64,000 bases of DNA from the NCBI GenBank assembly GCA_947626145.1, contig CANQRB010000003.1, positions 124,001 to 188,000 on the forward strand, in the 5' to 3' direction. This DNA comes from an uncultured Clostridia bacterium. Lineage in GTDB: Bacteria > Bacillota > Clostridia > UMGS1883. Positions 28,010 through 37,472 of the stretch are shown in pieces; within the stretch, counting starts at the first letter, position 1; the number at the start of each line of letters is the position of its first letter. The notes beneath the pieces were generated by a model. The model made no database searches, was not told where the DNA came from, and was given only the letters and a program-made list of their open reading frames with translations. Made by a program: the position numbers and the translations under genes.

Positions 28010-28996
28010 GTGACAGTAAGGGAAATCACCGAGGACATTGAGCGGCGCACCCTCTCCCCCGCGGCCACTCTCAGCAGCGAAACCAAAGGACGGGAAAGAC
28101 CGGCGGAGCTTTGTGAGCTGCGGACGGAATTTCAGCGTGACAGGGACAAGATACTCCACTGCAAATCCTTCCGGCGGCTGAAGCACAAGACCCAGGTATT
28201 CATCACTCCCGAGGGGGATCACTACCGCACACGCCTGACCCACACCCTTGAGGTGAGCCAGATAGCCCGCACCATTGCCCGGGGTCTTCGGCTCAACGAG
28301 GATCTGGTGGAGGCCATGGCCCTGGGGCACGATCTGGGCCACACGCCCTTCGGCCACGCGGGGGAAAAGGCGCTGGACGCCCTATGCGAAGGGGGCTTCC
28401 GCCACAACGAGCAGAGCCTGAGAGTGGTGGACAGCATCGAAAAGCTAAATCTCACATGGGAGGTCAGGGACGGCATACTCTGCCACACCGGCCCAAAAGA
28501 GGCCTCCACTCCCGAAGGCCGCATCATCCATCTGGCGGATCGGATAGCCTACATAAACCACGACATCGACGACGCCATAAGGGGCGGCATACTGAGAGGG
28601 GAGGACATTCCCGCCGAAATAACCGAAATTTTAGGCAATTCTCACGGAAAAAGAATAGACACGCTGGTAAAGGACATAATATATAACAGTATGGACAGCT
28701 TCCGACCGGGAATGACTCCCCCGATAGGGCGGGCCATGGATGAGCTGAGGGCCTTCATGTTCGAGCGGGTCTATCTGGATCCCACCGCCAAGGCCGAGGA
28801 AAAGAAGGTAAAGGGCGTTATCGAGGGACTGTTTTACCACTATGCGGAGCATCCGGAGGAAATGACCTCGGCGCCGGCAGAGGCCGCCGGCGGGATCGAA
28901 AGGTCGGTCTGTGACTATATCGCCGGCATGAGCGACCGCTTCGCCCTGTATTGCTACGAAAACATTTACATTCCGAAAAGCTGGAATAAAATTTAA
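28010..28996 (+). CDS. dgt: Deoxyguanosinetriphosphate triphosphohydrolase-like protein
   Basis: 328 residues with a GTG start. HD-domain phosphohydrolase that removes triphosphate from dNTPs; the dGTPase-like clade next to dnaG is widespread in Clostridia. Metal ligands: the first His in HYRTRLTHTLEVSQIARTIA (near residue 70), HD in ALGHDLGHTPFGHAGE (near 105), and Asp in IIHLADRIAYINHDIDDA (near 175). SFRRLKHKTQVF at about 48 is also typical. First gene of the conserved dgt-dnaG-rpoD cluster, 76 bp from dnaG. Confidence 0.93.
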   Translation: MTVREITEDIERRTLSPAATLSSETKGRERPAELCELRTEFQRDRDKILHCKSFRRLKHKTQVFITPEGDHYRTRLTHTLEVSQIARTIARGLRLNEDLVEAMALGHDLGHTPFGHAGEKALDALCEGGFRHNEQSLRVVDSIEKLNLTWEVRDGILCHTGPKEASTPEGRIIHLADRIAYINHDIDDAIRGGILRGEDIPAEITEILGNSHGKRIDTLVKDIIYNSMDSFRPGMTPPIGRAMDELRAFMFERVYLDPTAKAEEKKVKGVIEGLFYHYAEHPEEMTSAPAEAAGGIERSVCDYIAGMSDRFALYCYENIYIPKSWNKI

Positions 28997-29072
28997 AATA
29001 AAAAAGGATTTTGCCAAGCCGCGTCGAAATATAAATATACAAGGATGAAAAGGTAAAAAGAGGTGGTTGCAC

Positions 29073-30821
29073 ATGGCGCGGTATTCGGACGACGTACTCA
29101 ACGAGGTCAGGAATTCCGTGGATCTGGTTGAGCTGGCCTCCGCCTATGTCCACCTGAAGCGCAGCGGCCGCAGCTATATGGGCTGCTGTCCCTTTCATAA
29201 GGAAAAAACTCCCTCCTTCCACATCGACGCGGACAAACAGCTTTACCACTGCTTCGGTTGCGGAGCCGGAGGCTCGGTGTTCCAGTTCGTCATGGCGGCC
29301 GAGGGGCTGGATTTCCCCGACGCGGTAAAATTCGTGGCCGAGCGCGGCGGCGTAAGGCTGCCGGAGCCGGACGGTGAGGACGAGGACATCTACCGCCGCA
29401 AGCGGGAGATGTACGCCATGAACAAGGCCGCCGCCCGATACTTTCGGGACTGTCTGTTCTCGCCGGAGGGCGAGGCGGCCCGGGCCTATCTTCAGCGGCG
29501 GCAGCTCACCAGCAAAACCGTGGCCTCCTTCGGGCTGGGCTACGCCCCCAGGAGCTGGGACGGTCTGCTGAGGCATCTGGAGGGGCAGGGCTTTCCCAAG
29601 GACATGATGGCCGAGGCGGGGCTCTGCATACGGAACGAAAAGGGCCATATGTACGACCGGTTCCGGGACAGGGTGATGTTCCCCATCTTTGACGTCCGTC
29701 AGAACATAATCGGCTTTGGCGGCCGCATAATGGAGGGCGACGGGGCCAAGTACATGAACTCGCCGGAAAGCATCATCTACGACAAGGGCAGGAACCTCTT
29801 TGCATTGAACATAGCCCGTAAAAGCAAGCGCGGCTACTACGTGCTGGTGGAGGGATATATGGACGTCATCTCCCTGCATCAGGCGGGCATAGACTGTGCC
29901 GTGGCGGGCTGCGGAACGGCGCTGACTGAGGCTCAGGCCCGGCTCATAGCCAAGGGCGGCACCGTCTATCTGTGCTACGACATGGACGAGGCGGGACAGA
30001 AAGCTCTGGCCCGGGCGTCGTCCATATTCAGCGGACTGGACGCGAAGCTCAAGGTGATCTCCATTCCCGACGGGAAGGACGCCGACGAATTCATAAAAAA
30101 GTATGGCGGCGCGAAATTTGAGGAGCTGCTGGACGACTCATCCTCCGTCACCAAAAACGAGGTGAACCGGTTACTCAAAAAGTACGACACCTCCGACGTG
30201 GGCCAGACGGTGGAGCTGCTCAACGAGGCGGCGCCCATGCTGGCCTCCATAGGCAACGCCATCGAGCGGGAGGCCTACATAAAAAATCTCTCCGCACGCA
30301 CGGGCATAAGCGTTCAGGCCATAAACGCCGAGGTGAACAAGGCGGGCAGGCGGGACAGCCGTCGGCAGCTGAGGGAGCAGGTAATAAAAAGCGTATCCCA
30401 GAGCCGCTCACTTCAGTCGCCCACGGCGAAAACCCGTCGTGACACGGCGGAGGCGAAGCTTTTGGGCATACTCACCGAGGACAGGGAGGTATATGACAAA
30501 ATCAGGGACAACCTGACGCCGGAGCTGTTTTCGGAAGGACTGAACAGGGATATTTTCATTGAAATTGTGGAATGTTATAAAGGCGGCGAGTCCTCGGCGG
30601 AGCATTATCTGCTGAACAAATTTGAGCACCGGGAGGAGGAGCTTGCCGCCGTAATAATAAAAAGCGACGATCCCGACAACAGGCTGGCCGCGGCCAAAGA
30701 CTACATAGACGTCATACGGAGCGAGGATCTGAAGGAGCGCATTGCCGAGGCCGAGAAGAGCGGGGACATGGTTCTTCTGGCCCAACTGATAAAGAACAAA
30801 CACCGAAAGGCAGGAACGTGA
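29073..30821 (+). CDS. dnaG: DNA primase
   Basis: 582 residues from the ATG at 29073, spaced from GAGGTGG; a TTG two codons earlier is within that site. Makes RNA primers at the replication fork. CHC2 zinc finger near 36-62 ([15 protein letters not shown], then [15 protein letters not shown]); catalytic core with [13 protein letters not shown] and [23 protein letters not shown] domain near 250-340 with [16 protein letters not shown] and [12 protein letters not shown]-terminal helicase-interaction domain about 435-582. Two nt from rpoD, as in many Firmicutes. Confidence 0.97.
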   Translation: MARYSDDVLNEVRNSVDLVELASAYVHLKRSGRSYMGCCPFHKEKTPSFHIDADKQLYHCFGCGAGGSVFQFVMAAEGLDFPDAVKFVAERGGVRLPEPDGEDEDIYRRKREMYAMNKAAARYFRDCLFSPEGEAARAYLQRRQLTSKTVASFGLGYAPRSWDGLLRHLEGQGFPKDMMAEAGLCIRNEKGHMYDRFRDRVMFPIFDVRQNIIGFGGRIMEGDGAKYMNSPESIIYDKGRNLFALNIARKSKRGYYVLVEGYMDVISLHQAGIDCAVAGCGTALTEAQARLIAKGGTVYLCYDMDEAGQKALARASSIFSGLDAKLKVISIPDGKDADEFIKKYGGAKFEELLDDSSSVTKNEVNRLLKKYDTSDVGQTVELLNEAAPMLASIGNAIEREAYIKNLSARTGISVQAINAEVNKAGRRDSRRQLREQVIKSVSQSRSLQSPTAKTRRDTAEAKLLGILTEDREVYDKIRDNLTPELFSEGLNRDIFIEIVECYKGGESSAEHYLLNKFEHREEELAAVIIKSDDPDNRLAAAKDYIDVIRSEDLKERIAEAEKSGDMVLLAQLIKNKHRKAGT

Positions 30822-30822
30822 T

Positions 30823-31911
30823 ATGGGCGAAAATACAAATGTAAACAAAAAAGCCATTCTCAAGGAGCTTCTTGACAAAGGCAAGCAGAAGGGTATGCTG
30901 ACGAAAAAGGATATTGAAGAGAGCCTCAGCGAGCTGGAGCTGGACGTTGACCAGATAGAAAAGCTCTATGACAATCTGGAGGCCATGGGTATCGACATCG
31001 TCGGCGACATCGACGCCGAGCTTCAGGACATGGACGACGTGCCCGACGAGGATCTGGAAAACCTCACAATTCCCGAAAGCATCAGCGTTGACGACCACGT
31101 CCGTATGTACCTGAAGGAGATAGGCAAGGTTCCTCTGCTGAGCCAAAAGGAAGAGCTCCACTATGCGGAGCTCATGGCCAACGGCGACGAGGAGGCAAAA
31201 AATAAGCTGACCGAGGCCAATCTCCGCCTTGTGGTCAGCATCGCCAAGCGATATGTGGGCCGCGGTATGCTTTTCCTGGATCTCATTCAGGAGGGCAATC
31301 TGGGCCTTATAAAGGCCGTTGAGAAATTCGACTACACCAAGGGCTACAAGTTCAGCACCTACGCCACCTGGTGGATACGCCAGGCCATAACCCGGGCCAT
31401 AGCCGATCAGGCCCGAACTATCCGCATACCTGTCCACATGGTGGAGACCATCAACAAGCTCATCCGCGTTTCCCGCCAGCTTCTTCAGGAGCTGGGCCGT
31501 GAGCCCACCGCCGAGGAGATCTCCAAGGAAATGAACATGAGCGTGGACAAGGTTCGTGAGATAATGAAGATAGCTCAGGAGCCGGTATCGCTGGAAACGC
31601 CTATCGGCGAGGAGGAGGACAGCCATCTCGGGGACTTCATTCCCGACGACGACGCCCCCGCTCCCAGCGAGGCCGCCAGCTTCATGCTGCTTAAGGAACA
31701 GCTCATGGAGGTGCTGGGCACTCTGGCCCCCCGTGAGGAAAAGGTTCTCCGTCTCCGCTTCGGCCTTGAGGACGGCCGGGCCCGCACCCTCGAGGAGGTG
31801 GGCAGCGCCTTCAACGTCACCCGTGAGCGCATCCGCCAGATCGAAGCCAAGGCCCTCCGCAAGCTCCGCCACCCCAGCAGGAGCAAGAAGCTGCGGGACT
31901 TTCTGGAGTGA
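30823..31911 (+). CDS. rpoD: Primary RNA polymerase sigma factor
   Basis: 362 residues, the usual length for SigA of Clostridia. Region 1.1-like N-terminus, region 1.2 ([18 protein letters not shown]), 2.1-2.4 with [20 protein letters not shown] and [19 protein letters not shown] (reads the -10 box), region 3, and region 4.2 [20 protein letters not shown] (reads the -35 box). Directs the TTGACA/TATAAT promoters seen across the window. Ends with a terminator 17 bp downstream. Confidence 0.98.
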   Translation: MGENTNVNKKAILKELLDKGKQKGMLTKKDIEESLSELELDVDQIEKLYDNLEAMGIDIVGDIDAELQDMDDVPDEDLENLTIPESISVDDHVRMYLKEIGKVPLLSQKEELHYAELMANGDEEAKNKLTEANLRLVVSIAKRYVGRGMLFLDLIQEGNLGLIKAVEKFDYTKGYKFSTYATWWIRQAITRAIADQARTIRIPVHMVETINKLIRVSRQLLQELGREPTAEEISKEMNMSVDKVREIMKIAQEPVSLETPIGEEEDSHLGDFIPDDDAPAPSEAASFMLLKEQLMEVLGTLAPREEKVLRLRFGLEDGRARTLEEVGSAFNVTRERIRQIEAKALRKLRHPSRSKKLRDFLE

Positions 31912-31927
31912 TAGGAGATAATCTGTC

Positions 31928-31957
31928 AAAGGAGTCTGAAAGCGTTCAGGCTCCTTT
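31928..31957 (+). terminator. Terminator of the dgt-dnaG-rpoD unit
   Basis: AAAGGAG.CTGAA / TTCAG.CTCCTTT stem, loop AGCG, ending in TTTTCC. Confidence 0.75.
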
Positions 31958-31984
31958 TCCTATTCCGTCAACTTCCCGCCATGG

Positions 31985-32263
31985 CTAAATCACGTTCACC
32001 ACTATCGCCGCGGCTCCGGCCAGCACGGCCACGGCGGCGGTTATGGCAAAGGGAAGGAAATCCAGATTGCCCTCGCCGTAATTCCTCCCCCGCCGCGGTG
32101 GAGGAGATGACGAGGGAAAAATGTACTCCTCCACTATCCGCTCCGCCTCGTACACGGCGCTGGAACATTCGTCACTGTCATCCTTCAGCAGAAAAACCGC
32201 CTGCTCAAAGTTGGGCGAGTTCAGGTTTTTAAGAACGATCACCCTTCGCTCTTTACTTTTCAA
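31985..32263 (-). CDS. Small single-pass membrane protein coupled to spoIIE
   Basis: 92 residues from a TTG start at 32263, set by an AGGAGG site 8 nt upstream that lies inside the last codons of spoIIE; the TTG overlaps the spoIIE stop as TTGA. The N-terminal half is soluble and acidic (VIVLKNLNSPNFEQAVFLLK, then a Glu-rich helix EAERIVEEYIF), followed by a Pro/Arg hinge (SSSPPPRRGRN) and a C-terminal membrane helix (about 68-92, FLPFAITAAVAVLAGAAAIV). Family unknown. Coupling to spoIIE suggests expression in the predivisional sporangium. Confidence 0.75.
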   Translation of the reverse strand: MKSKERRVIVLKNLNSPNFEQAVFLLKDDSDECSSAVYEAERIVEEYIFPSSSPPPRRGRNYGEGNLDFLPFAITAAVAVLAGAAAIVVNVI

Positions 32264-34569
32264 GCCTGTTTCCTCCTCTTTATGCTTGCCGCTATGACCG
32301 TCATGTCGTCCTGGGGGACGCCGCTGGAACGGTCCCTTGCGCGATTGAGAATTTCCGAGGCCAGTTTTTGGGGCGTGGCCAGACCGCCGTGCTCGATAAG
32401 CTCTTTTATCCACCGGCTTTCGCCGTCGCCGGACAGGGCGACGCCGTCGCTGATGAGCACAAGGGTGCTCTCGTCGCTGAGGCTTCTCTCGTAACATTCG
32501 GCGCCGCTCTCCGCTCCGGCGCCTATGGGCAGCCCGCCGGGCGCCAGCACCTCGGCGTCGCCGTCCCGGCGCATATATGTGGCGGCGGTGCCGCACTTGT
32601 AGAATTTCACGCTGCCGCCCAGCTCCGCCACGCACAGGTCTATGGCGGTACAGCTGCCGATGCCGCTGCCGAGTATCAGCGAATTGGTGAGGTTGATGGC
32701 GGCCTCGGCGCTCATGCCCGCCTCAAGCAGTGAGATGAGCAGCGTGGCGCAGAGCCGGCTCTCCCGGGCGGCCTCGTCGCCGCTGCCGCAGCCGTCGCAG
32801 AGGGTCATGGCAAAGGTGTTGCGGTCCAGCAGGCAGCAGGTGGAAAAGTCCCCGCTGACACGGCGGTTTTCCTTGACCGCCGAAGCCGCCGCCGCCTCAA
32901 CGTTAAATTCCGGCGCCACCACGTAATGACAGCGGCAGCCGCCGCAGCTCTTAAGTCCGGTTTTCGCAAAGCTCAGGCCCGTGGCCTCCTCAAGTATCTT
33001 GGGAACAAGGTCCTCGCACTGGCCAAGACCGCCGCAGTCGCTGAGGGTCATTCTTATTTCCGTGTCCTCGCCGCTGCCGGTGACATATATGTCCCGAACG
33101 TCCACTCCCTTACGGCGCAGACGCGAGCGTATGTCGTCCGCCAGCAGCTCGTCGCACAGCGAAAGCTCGCCGCCCTTTTCCGCCAGAGAGCTGAGTATGC
33201 CGTTTATGCCGGCAAATCCCGTGCAGAGAGTGGACTGCAGCTCCCGCCGCCGATCGCTCCACACCCGGTCGCACATATAAAGGTCGTGCATCTTCCCGAA
33301 TTCGGCGGCAAAAACATCGGGCCTTATGCAGTGAGCGGGGGACATCTCGGGGGCGGGCTTCTCCCCCGCCTCGATTACCCGCGCCAGCTTATCCATTGAC
33401 CGGCGGGTGTTTTTGCCGTCCTTGCCCCAGCAGTATTTTCTAAGGCCGCAGCGGCTGCACACCCGACGGCTGGTGCGGCTGTAGAGGTTTTCCTTCAGAG
33501 CCTCGTCGGTGGCGGCCTTGGTGGCGGAAAGGGAACGCATGGCGGATTCGGCGGAGTAAAGGGCGCGGCTCAGCAGCCGCAGCCGATCCCGCAGGATGAC
33601 GCCTTCCTCCGTCACGGCCCCCGCCGTGGAATTTATGACGTTAAAGAATTTTCTCGGTATAAGGAACAGCAGGGCTGAGGCCGCAAGGGAGCAGGACAGG
33701 TTTATAAGCACCTCCGAGGAGCCGTTGGCCAATACGGTCACCACGGCGTTGGTCAGAATAAAGCCCAGACAGGCCGCGCCCTTTCCCTTTTTGCCGAGAT
33801 AACCCGCCGCAATTCCGCTGATGGCGAAGGAGGCGGGGCTGGCGTCGACCCGTCCCCGGCTGAGGGCGCAGACAAGGCCCATTATCGCTCCGGCGGCCCC
33901 GCCGTGGAGGCTACCGAAGCGAATGGCGTAGATCAGCACCAAAAGCACGCAGGCGCTCTCGCCTATGTCAAGGCTGCCAAAGACCCTTATCCCGCACAGG
34001 CCGCTGACGCAGCCGCCGAAAAGCAGAGCGAAGCACAGGGTCTCCTCACCGGTCAGGGTTCGACGCAGATGCAGCGTGGAGCACAGGGGCAGAGCCTTGC
34101 CGAAGGCCATAGCCGCCACATAGACCGTGGCCGACTCCGCCAGCAGCACTATACAGTCGTACAGAAGCGGATATCCACCCACCGTCATGCTTATAAAAAG
34201 TAAAAACAGCCCCACCGTGGGTGTGATTATGGCCGCGAGGGCGGCTCCCTGCCCTTTGGAGAAGAAGGGGAGCCTGCCCTTTTTTATTCCCGGCCACACG
34301 GCCATGAACACCGCCGCCGAGAATATGTAGCGGCCCAGCTCTATCAGCCCGGCCCCGCCCAACAGCAGTCCCAGCGCCCCGCCCAGGGCCGCCAGAGGAT
34401 GGCCGCCAACGGCGGCAAAGAACGCGAAGCCGAAAGGATGACTGCCGCCGACGCCCTCGGCCCTCGAAAGCAGCAGCGCCATTGCCGCCATTCCCAGACC
34501 GGGGGCGATTTTGGCCCACAGCTCCGCCGCCCTCTTTATCACTGAGGTGTTTTTTGTTTTTTCTTTCAT
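32260..34569 (-). CDS. spoIIE: Stage II sporulation protein E, PP2C-type phosphatase
   Basis: 769 residues. In spore formers SpoIIE sits at the polar septum and dephosphorylates SpoIIAA, releasing sigma-F in the forespore. About ten membrane segments occupy residues 20-330 (for example PHPLAALGG-like loops between hydrophobic runs), followed by a central regulatory region with a Cys motif (RVCSRCGLRKYCWGKDG near 365) and a C-terminal PP2C/SpoIIE phosphatase domain from about 560, with FAMTLCDGCGSGDEAARES and LVLISDGVALSGDGE carrying the metal-binding Asp residues. Single gene with a Spo0A-type box at its promoter; the small membrane protein gene follows with 4-nt overlap. Confidence 0.93.
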   Translation of the reverse strand: MKEKTKNTSVIKRAAELWAKIAPGLGMAAMALLLSRAEGVGGSHPFGFAFFAAVGGHPLAALGGALGLLLGGAGLIELGRYIFSAAVFMAVWPGIKKGRLPFFSKGQGAALAAIITPTVGLFLLFISMTVGGYPLLYDCIVLLAESATVYVAAMAFGKALPLCSTLHLRRTLTGEETLCFALLFGGCVSGLCGIRVFGSLDIGESACVLLVLIYAIRFGSLHGGAAGAIMGLVCALSRGRVDASPASFAISGIAAGYLGKKGKGAACLGFILTNAVVTVLANGSSEVLINLSCSLAASALLFLIPRKFFNVINSTAGAVTEEGVILRDRLRLLSRALYSAESAMRSLSATKAATDEALKENLYSRTSRRVCSRCGLRKYCWGKDGKNTRRSMDKLARVIEAGEKPAPEMSPAHCIRPDVFAAEFGKMHDLYMCDRVWSDRRRELQSTLCTGFAGINGILSSLAEKGGELSLCDELLADDIRSRLRRKGVDVRDIYVTGSGEDTEIRMTLSDCGGLGQCEDLVPKILEEATGLSFAKTGLKSCGGCRCHYVVAPEFNVEAAAASAVKENRRVSGDFSTCCLLDRNTFAMTLCDGCGSGDEAARESRLCATLLISLLEAGMSAEAAINLTNSLILGSGIGSCTAIDLCVAELGGSVKFYKCGTAATYMRRDGDAEVLAPGGLPIGAGAESGAECYERSLSDESTLVLISDGVALSGDGESRWIKELIEHGGLATPQKLASEILNRARDRSSGVPQDDMTVIAASIKRRKQA

Positions 34570-34590
34570 TTGTTATCACTCCTCATCACG

Positions 34591-34625
34591 ATTATACATC
34601 TGAAAACGGGAGCAAATTTGTCGAA
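34591..34625 (-). promoter_or_regulatory. spoIIE promoter with Spo0A box
   Basis: Minus strand: TATAAT at 34591-34596, 22 bp before the ATG. The 0A box TTTGTCGAA (plus strand, 34617-34625), an exact match to the TGTCGAA core, overlaps where the -35 would be (34614-34619, no consensus hexamer there). This is the layout of Spo0A-activated SigA promoters such as spoIIE and spoIIG of Bacillus. Confidence 0.7.
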
Positions 34626-34796
34626 AAGCCGTCCGTCGGCATAAAAATTTTGCGACGTTTTGGGATAAATTTTGCAGAAATGGAAATAAAAGGATATTCT
34701 TCATTAAATAAAAGGAAGTCATATCGCCCTGTCCGCCATTAATGCGGGCTTAGATTACTGTTTTATTACAATTTTAAAAAATTTTTGAAAAAAGTA

Positions 34797-34825
34797 TTGA
34801 CAATGTTTAAAAGATGGTGTATTAT
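34797..34825 (+). promoter_or_regulatory. Strong SigA promoter
   Basis: TTGACA (34797-34802), 17-bp spacer, TATTAT (34820-34825), 39 bp before the secreted-protein ATG. Confidence 0.85.
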
Positions 34826-34863
34826 TAGAATAGATTTTAGAGGAGAAAGGATGTAATCACAAA

Positions 34864-35916
34864 ATGAAAATGTTCAAGAAAATCACGTCTGCGGCTCTGG
34901 CCGTAGCAATGATGTTGACATCCGGCGCCGCTTTTGCCGCTTTTGAGGATGTTGATATCGAAAACACCGACAGAGAATCTGTGGCAATCAATGTTGTAAC
35001 CGGCAACGCCAACTTTGCGTCTCAGCGTTCCTTCTACACCAACGGCTCCGAGGGACAAAAACTTTCCGTAAAATTTGAAAACGTTGCTCTGAGGGATATG
35101 TGGAAGCTCTACTGGGGTCTTGACAATTTGACCAACAGTTGGCCCGATGCAAGAAGAGGCGAAAAGGCTTTTGCTACCATTGATGTTAATGAGTATGCTA
35201 CCGATTGGAGCATTAGTCTTCCTTTCGTTCCCGGCAACAGAGTAAGCATTATGTGGGGTTATGATGTTCCCGATCAGGCCGGTCAGAATTTCGCTCCCGA
35301 CGCCTACCTTGATCAGCAGCAGGAATTCCTTGTAAACGGTCATATTACTCATGCCGAGGCCGCTCAGTTTGTGCTCAATATGATCACCGCTGACTATGGT
35401 TATGATGCTCTCGCCACTGCCGTTGAGCGCGGTATCGTTGACAACAGCTTTGCCGCTGTTCCCAGCGCTCTGCTTACCAACGACGAGGCTATTGAGATGG
35501 TAGTCAACGCTCTTGGTTATAAGGGTACGCCCGCCGGTGATGACGGTCTTGGTATCCTTGACGGTGTTGTAACCGGCAGTGAGCCCACAACCCGTTCCAA
35601 CCTTGCCGTTATTATCTACAACTCTTTGTTTGTAGGTCTTGGCCCCAATTTCGCTGATAGCAGTACTCACGTAGCTGTTGCTAACCTGCTCTGCACTTTG
35701 TTCCAGGATTACTACAGCATCGACACCAATAATGATGGTGATGTTAACGATCTTGATGTTCTTCCTCTTAACGTTGTGCTTCTTCACACTTCCAAAGATC
35801 TTGTAAAACTTATTAGAAATGAAGACGTGACAAGAGCCCAACTTACGGAGATGCTGAAGAACTTTGGTCTTAAGGATACGGATGCTGATCTCATTATAGA
35901 CCTCATCAGAGGCTGA
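34864..35916 (+). CDS. Secreted protein with SLH-like region and an EF-hand-like loop
   Basis: 350 residues; AGGAG and AAAGGA sites upstream. Signal peptide about 1-26 (ALAVAMMLTSGAAFA). Residues about 27-140 form an unassigned beta-rich region. About 158-260 resemble degenerate S-layer-homology repeats (AVERGIVDNSF, then TNDEAIEMVVNALGYKGT, then TTRSNLAVIIYNSLF), which would bind secondary cell-wall polymer. Residues about 280-300 contain DTNNDGDVNDLD, a calcium-binding dockerin-like loop. Codon choice favours GTT, CTT and GCC over the neighbours' C/G-ending codons, as in highly expressed genes; with its near-consensus promoter this suggests an abundant surface protein. Confidence 0.75.
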   Translation: MKMFKKITSAALAVAMMLTSGAAFAAFEDVDIENTDRESVAINVVTGNANFASQRSFYTNGSEGQKLSVKFENVALRDMWKLYWGLDNLTNSWPDARRGEKAFATIDVNEYATDWSISLPFVPGNRVSIMWGYDVPDQAGQNFAPDAYLDQQQEFLVNGHITHAEAAQFVLNMITADYGYDALATAVERGIVDNSFAAVPSALLTNDEAIEMVVNALGYKGTPAGDDGLGILDGVVTGSEPTTRSNLAVIIYNSLFVGLGPNFADSSTHVAVANLLCTLFQDYYSIDTNNDGDVNDLDVLPLNVVLLHTSKDLVKLIRNEDVTRAQLTEMLKNFGLKDTDADLIIDLIRG

Positions 35917-35973
35917 TAGATGTCTTGAAACGTTCGTATTGAAATGAACCAAGTTTAAACTTAGATTATTTGT

Positions 35974-36008
35974 GAATGAGTTCGGTATTGTACCGGGCTC
36001 ATTCATTT
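35974..36008 (+). terminator. Terminator of the secreted-protein gene
   Basis: 14-bp stem (35974-35987 with 35991-36004; GAATGAG outer arm, CGGTA/TACCG inner), 3-nt loop, then TTTTA. Confidence 0.8.
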
Positions 36009-36188
36009 TATAATCCCTTGTCATAATATTGTTGTAAAATCCGATAAAAAATTTATGAATCTCATCAGGTTTTGGTCAAAGCCAAGGCTCGCTTTTTGCG
36101 GCCAAAAGTGCAGAGAATCGTATATATTGTCTGCATCTCTTTCCTTGTTCGACACAAAAAATTCCACTGTCAAATGAAAACCAGCATA

Positions 36189-36227
36189 AAAAACGGGCCG
36201 CCGAAGCAGAGCAGGCGGCCCGTTTTT
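36189..36227 (-). terminator. Terminator of hom-lysC
   Basis: 14-bp stem AAAAACGGGCCGCC/GGCGGCCCGTTTTT with an 11-nt loop, 22 bp downstream of the lysC stop; the T run follows on the minus strand. The rest of the gap (36009-36188) shows no gene. Confidence 0.88.
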
Positions 36228-36249
36228 CAAATGTCTGAATGTGTTTCTC

Positions 36250-37461
36250 TCAGTCCCCGAGATTGAACTTGTCGTGTATCGCCCGAACGGCGCGCTCGGC
36301 GTCACGCTTATCAATGAGGACGCTGATCTTTATCTCGCTTGTGGAGATCATATTGATGTTGATGCCCGCGTCATAGAGAGCCTCGAACATTGTGGCCGCA
36401 ACGCCGGCGTTGGAAGCCATGCCCACGCCCACGATAGAAACCTTGGAAATATTCTCTGTGTGATCGATATGCTCGGCGCCGATGAGCTCCTTATTTTTCT
36501 CAAGTACGTCCAGCACCGTATCAAGGCTGCCCAGAGGCACGGTAAAGCTGATGTCCTTCTTCCCGCCCCTGCCTATGGACTGAATAATGACGTCCACGTT
36601 TATTTTGTGCTTGGCGAGAAGGCCGAACACCTGAAAAGCCTTGCCGGGTGTGTTATCCAGATTTACGAGGGAGATGCGGGCCACATCGTTATCCCGGGCC
36701 ACTCCTCTTACTAACATTTTTTCCACGCTGTTTACCTCCTTAACTACTGTGCCGGGCGCTCTTTCCAAACTGGAAAGCACCTCAAGATTTACGTTATACT
36801 TTCTCGCCACCTCAACGCTGCGGTTGTGGAGCACGTTCGCGCCCAGTGACGCCAGCTCCAGCATCTCGTCAAAGCTGATGTCGGTCAGCTGCTTTGCGTT
36901 GGGAACTATTCTGGGATCGGCGGTGTACACACCGCGGACATCGGTAAATATCTGGCAGAGGTCGGCGCCCAGCGCCGCCGCCAGCGCCACCGCCGAGGTA
37001 TCGCTGCCGCCCCGGCCCAGAGTGGTCACATCGTCAAACTTGTTGATGCCCTGGAAGCCCGCCACTATGACGATCTTATGCTTGTCGAGCTCGGTCTGAA
37101 TACGGTTGCCCATTACCCGCTTGATGCGGGCGTTGGAGTAGTTGGAGTCCGTCGCCAGCCCCACCTGCCAGGCCGCAAGGGAAATCACCGGCCGACCCAG
37201 CTTTTCGATGGCCATGGCCAAAAGGGCCATGGATTGCTGCTCACCGGTGGAGAGAAGCACGTCCATCTCCCGCTTCGAGGCCCGGGGGTTGATCTCACGC
37301 GCTTTTTCAATAAGGTCGTCGGTCGTGTCTCCCTGAGCCGAAACCACAACGACAACGTCATTGTCATTGTCGTAGGTCTCAATGACCCTGTTTGCCACGT
37401 TGAAGATGCGCTCGGCGTTGGCAACGCTTGTGCCGCCGAACTTCTGTACTATAAGAGCCAC
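36250..37461 (-). CDS. lysC: Aspartate kinase
   Basis: 403 residues. First step from aspartate to lysine, methionine and threonine. Kinase domain with KFGGTSVANAERI at 7, VVVVSAQGDTTDDLIEKA near 36, GFQGIN and TLGRGGSDTSAVALAAALGA near 150, and YTADPRIVPNAK near 185. The C-terminal regulatory region (about 260-400) has the double ACT fold (VSLVNLDNTPGKAFQVFGLL; VSIVGVGMASNAGVAATMFE), so feedback control is expected. Eleven bp downstream of hom, same transcript. Confidence 0.95.
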   Translation of the reverse strand: MALIVQKFGGTSVANAERIFNVANRVIETYDNDNDVVVVVSAQGDTTDDLIEKAREINPRASKREMDVLLSTGEQQSMALLAMAIEKLGRPVISLAAWQVGLATDSNYSNARIKRVMGNRIQTELDKHKIVIVAGFQGINKFDDVTTLGRGGSDTSAVALAAALGADLCQIFTDVRGVYTADPRIVPNAKQLTDISFDEMLELASLGANVLHNRSVEVARKYNVNLEVLSSLERAPGTVVKEVNSVEKMLVRGVARDNDVARISLVNLDNTPGKAFQVFGLLAKHKINVDVIIQSIGRGGKKDISFTVPLGSLDTVLDVLEKNKELIGAEHIDHTENISKVSIVGVGMASNAGVAATMFEALYDAGININMISTSEIKISVLIDKRDAERAVRAIHDKFNLGD

Positions 37462-37472
37462 TTTATAACCTC

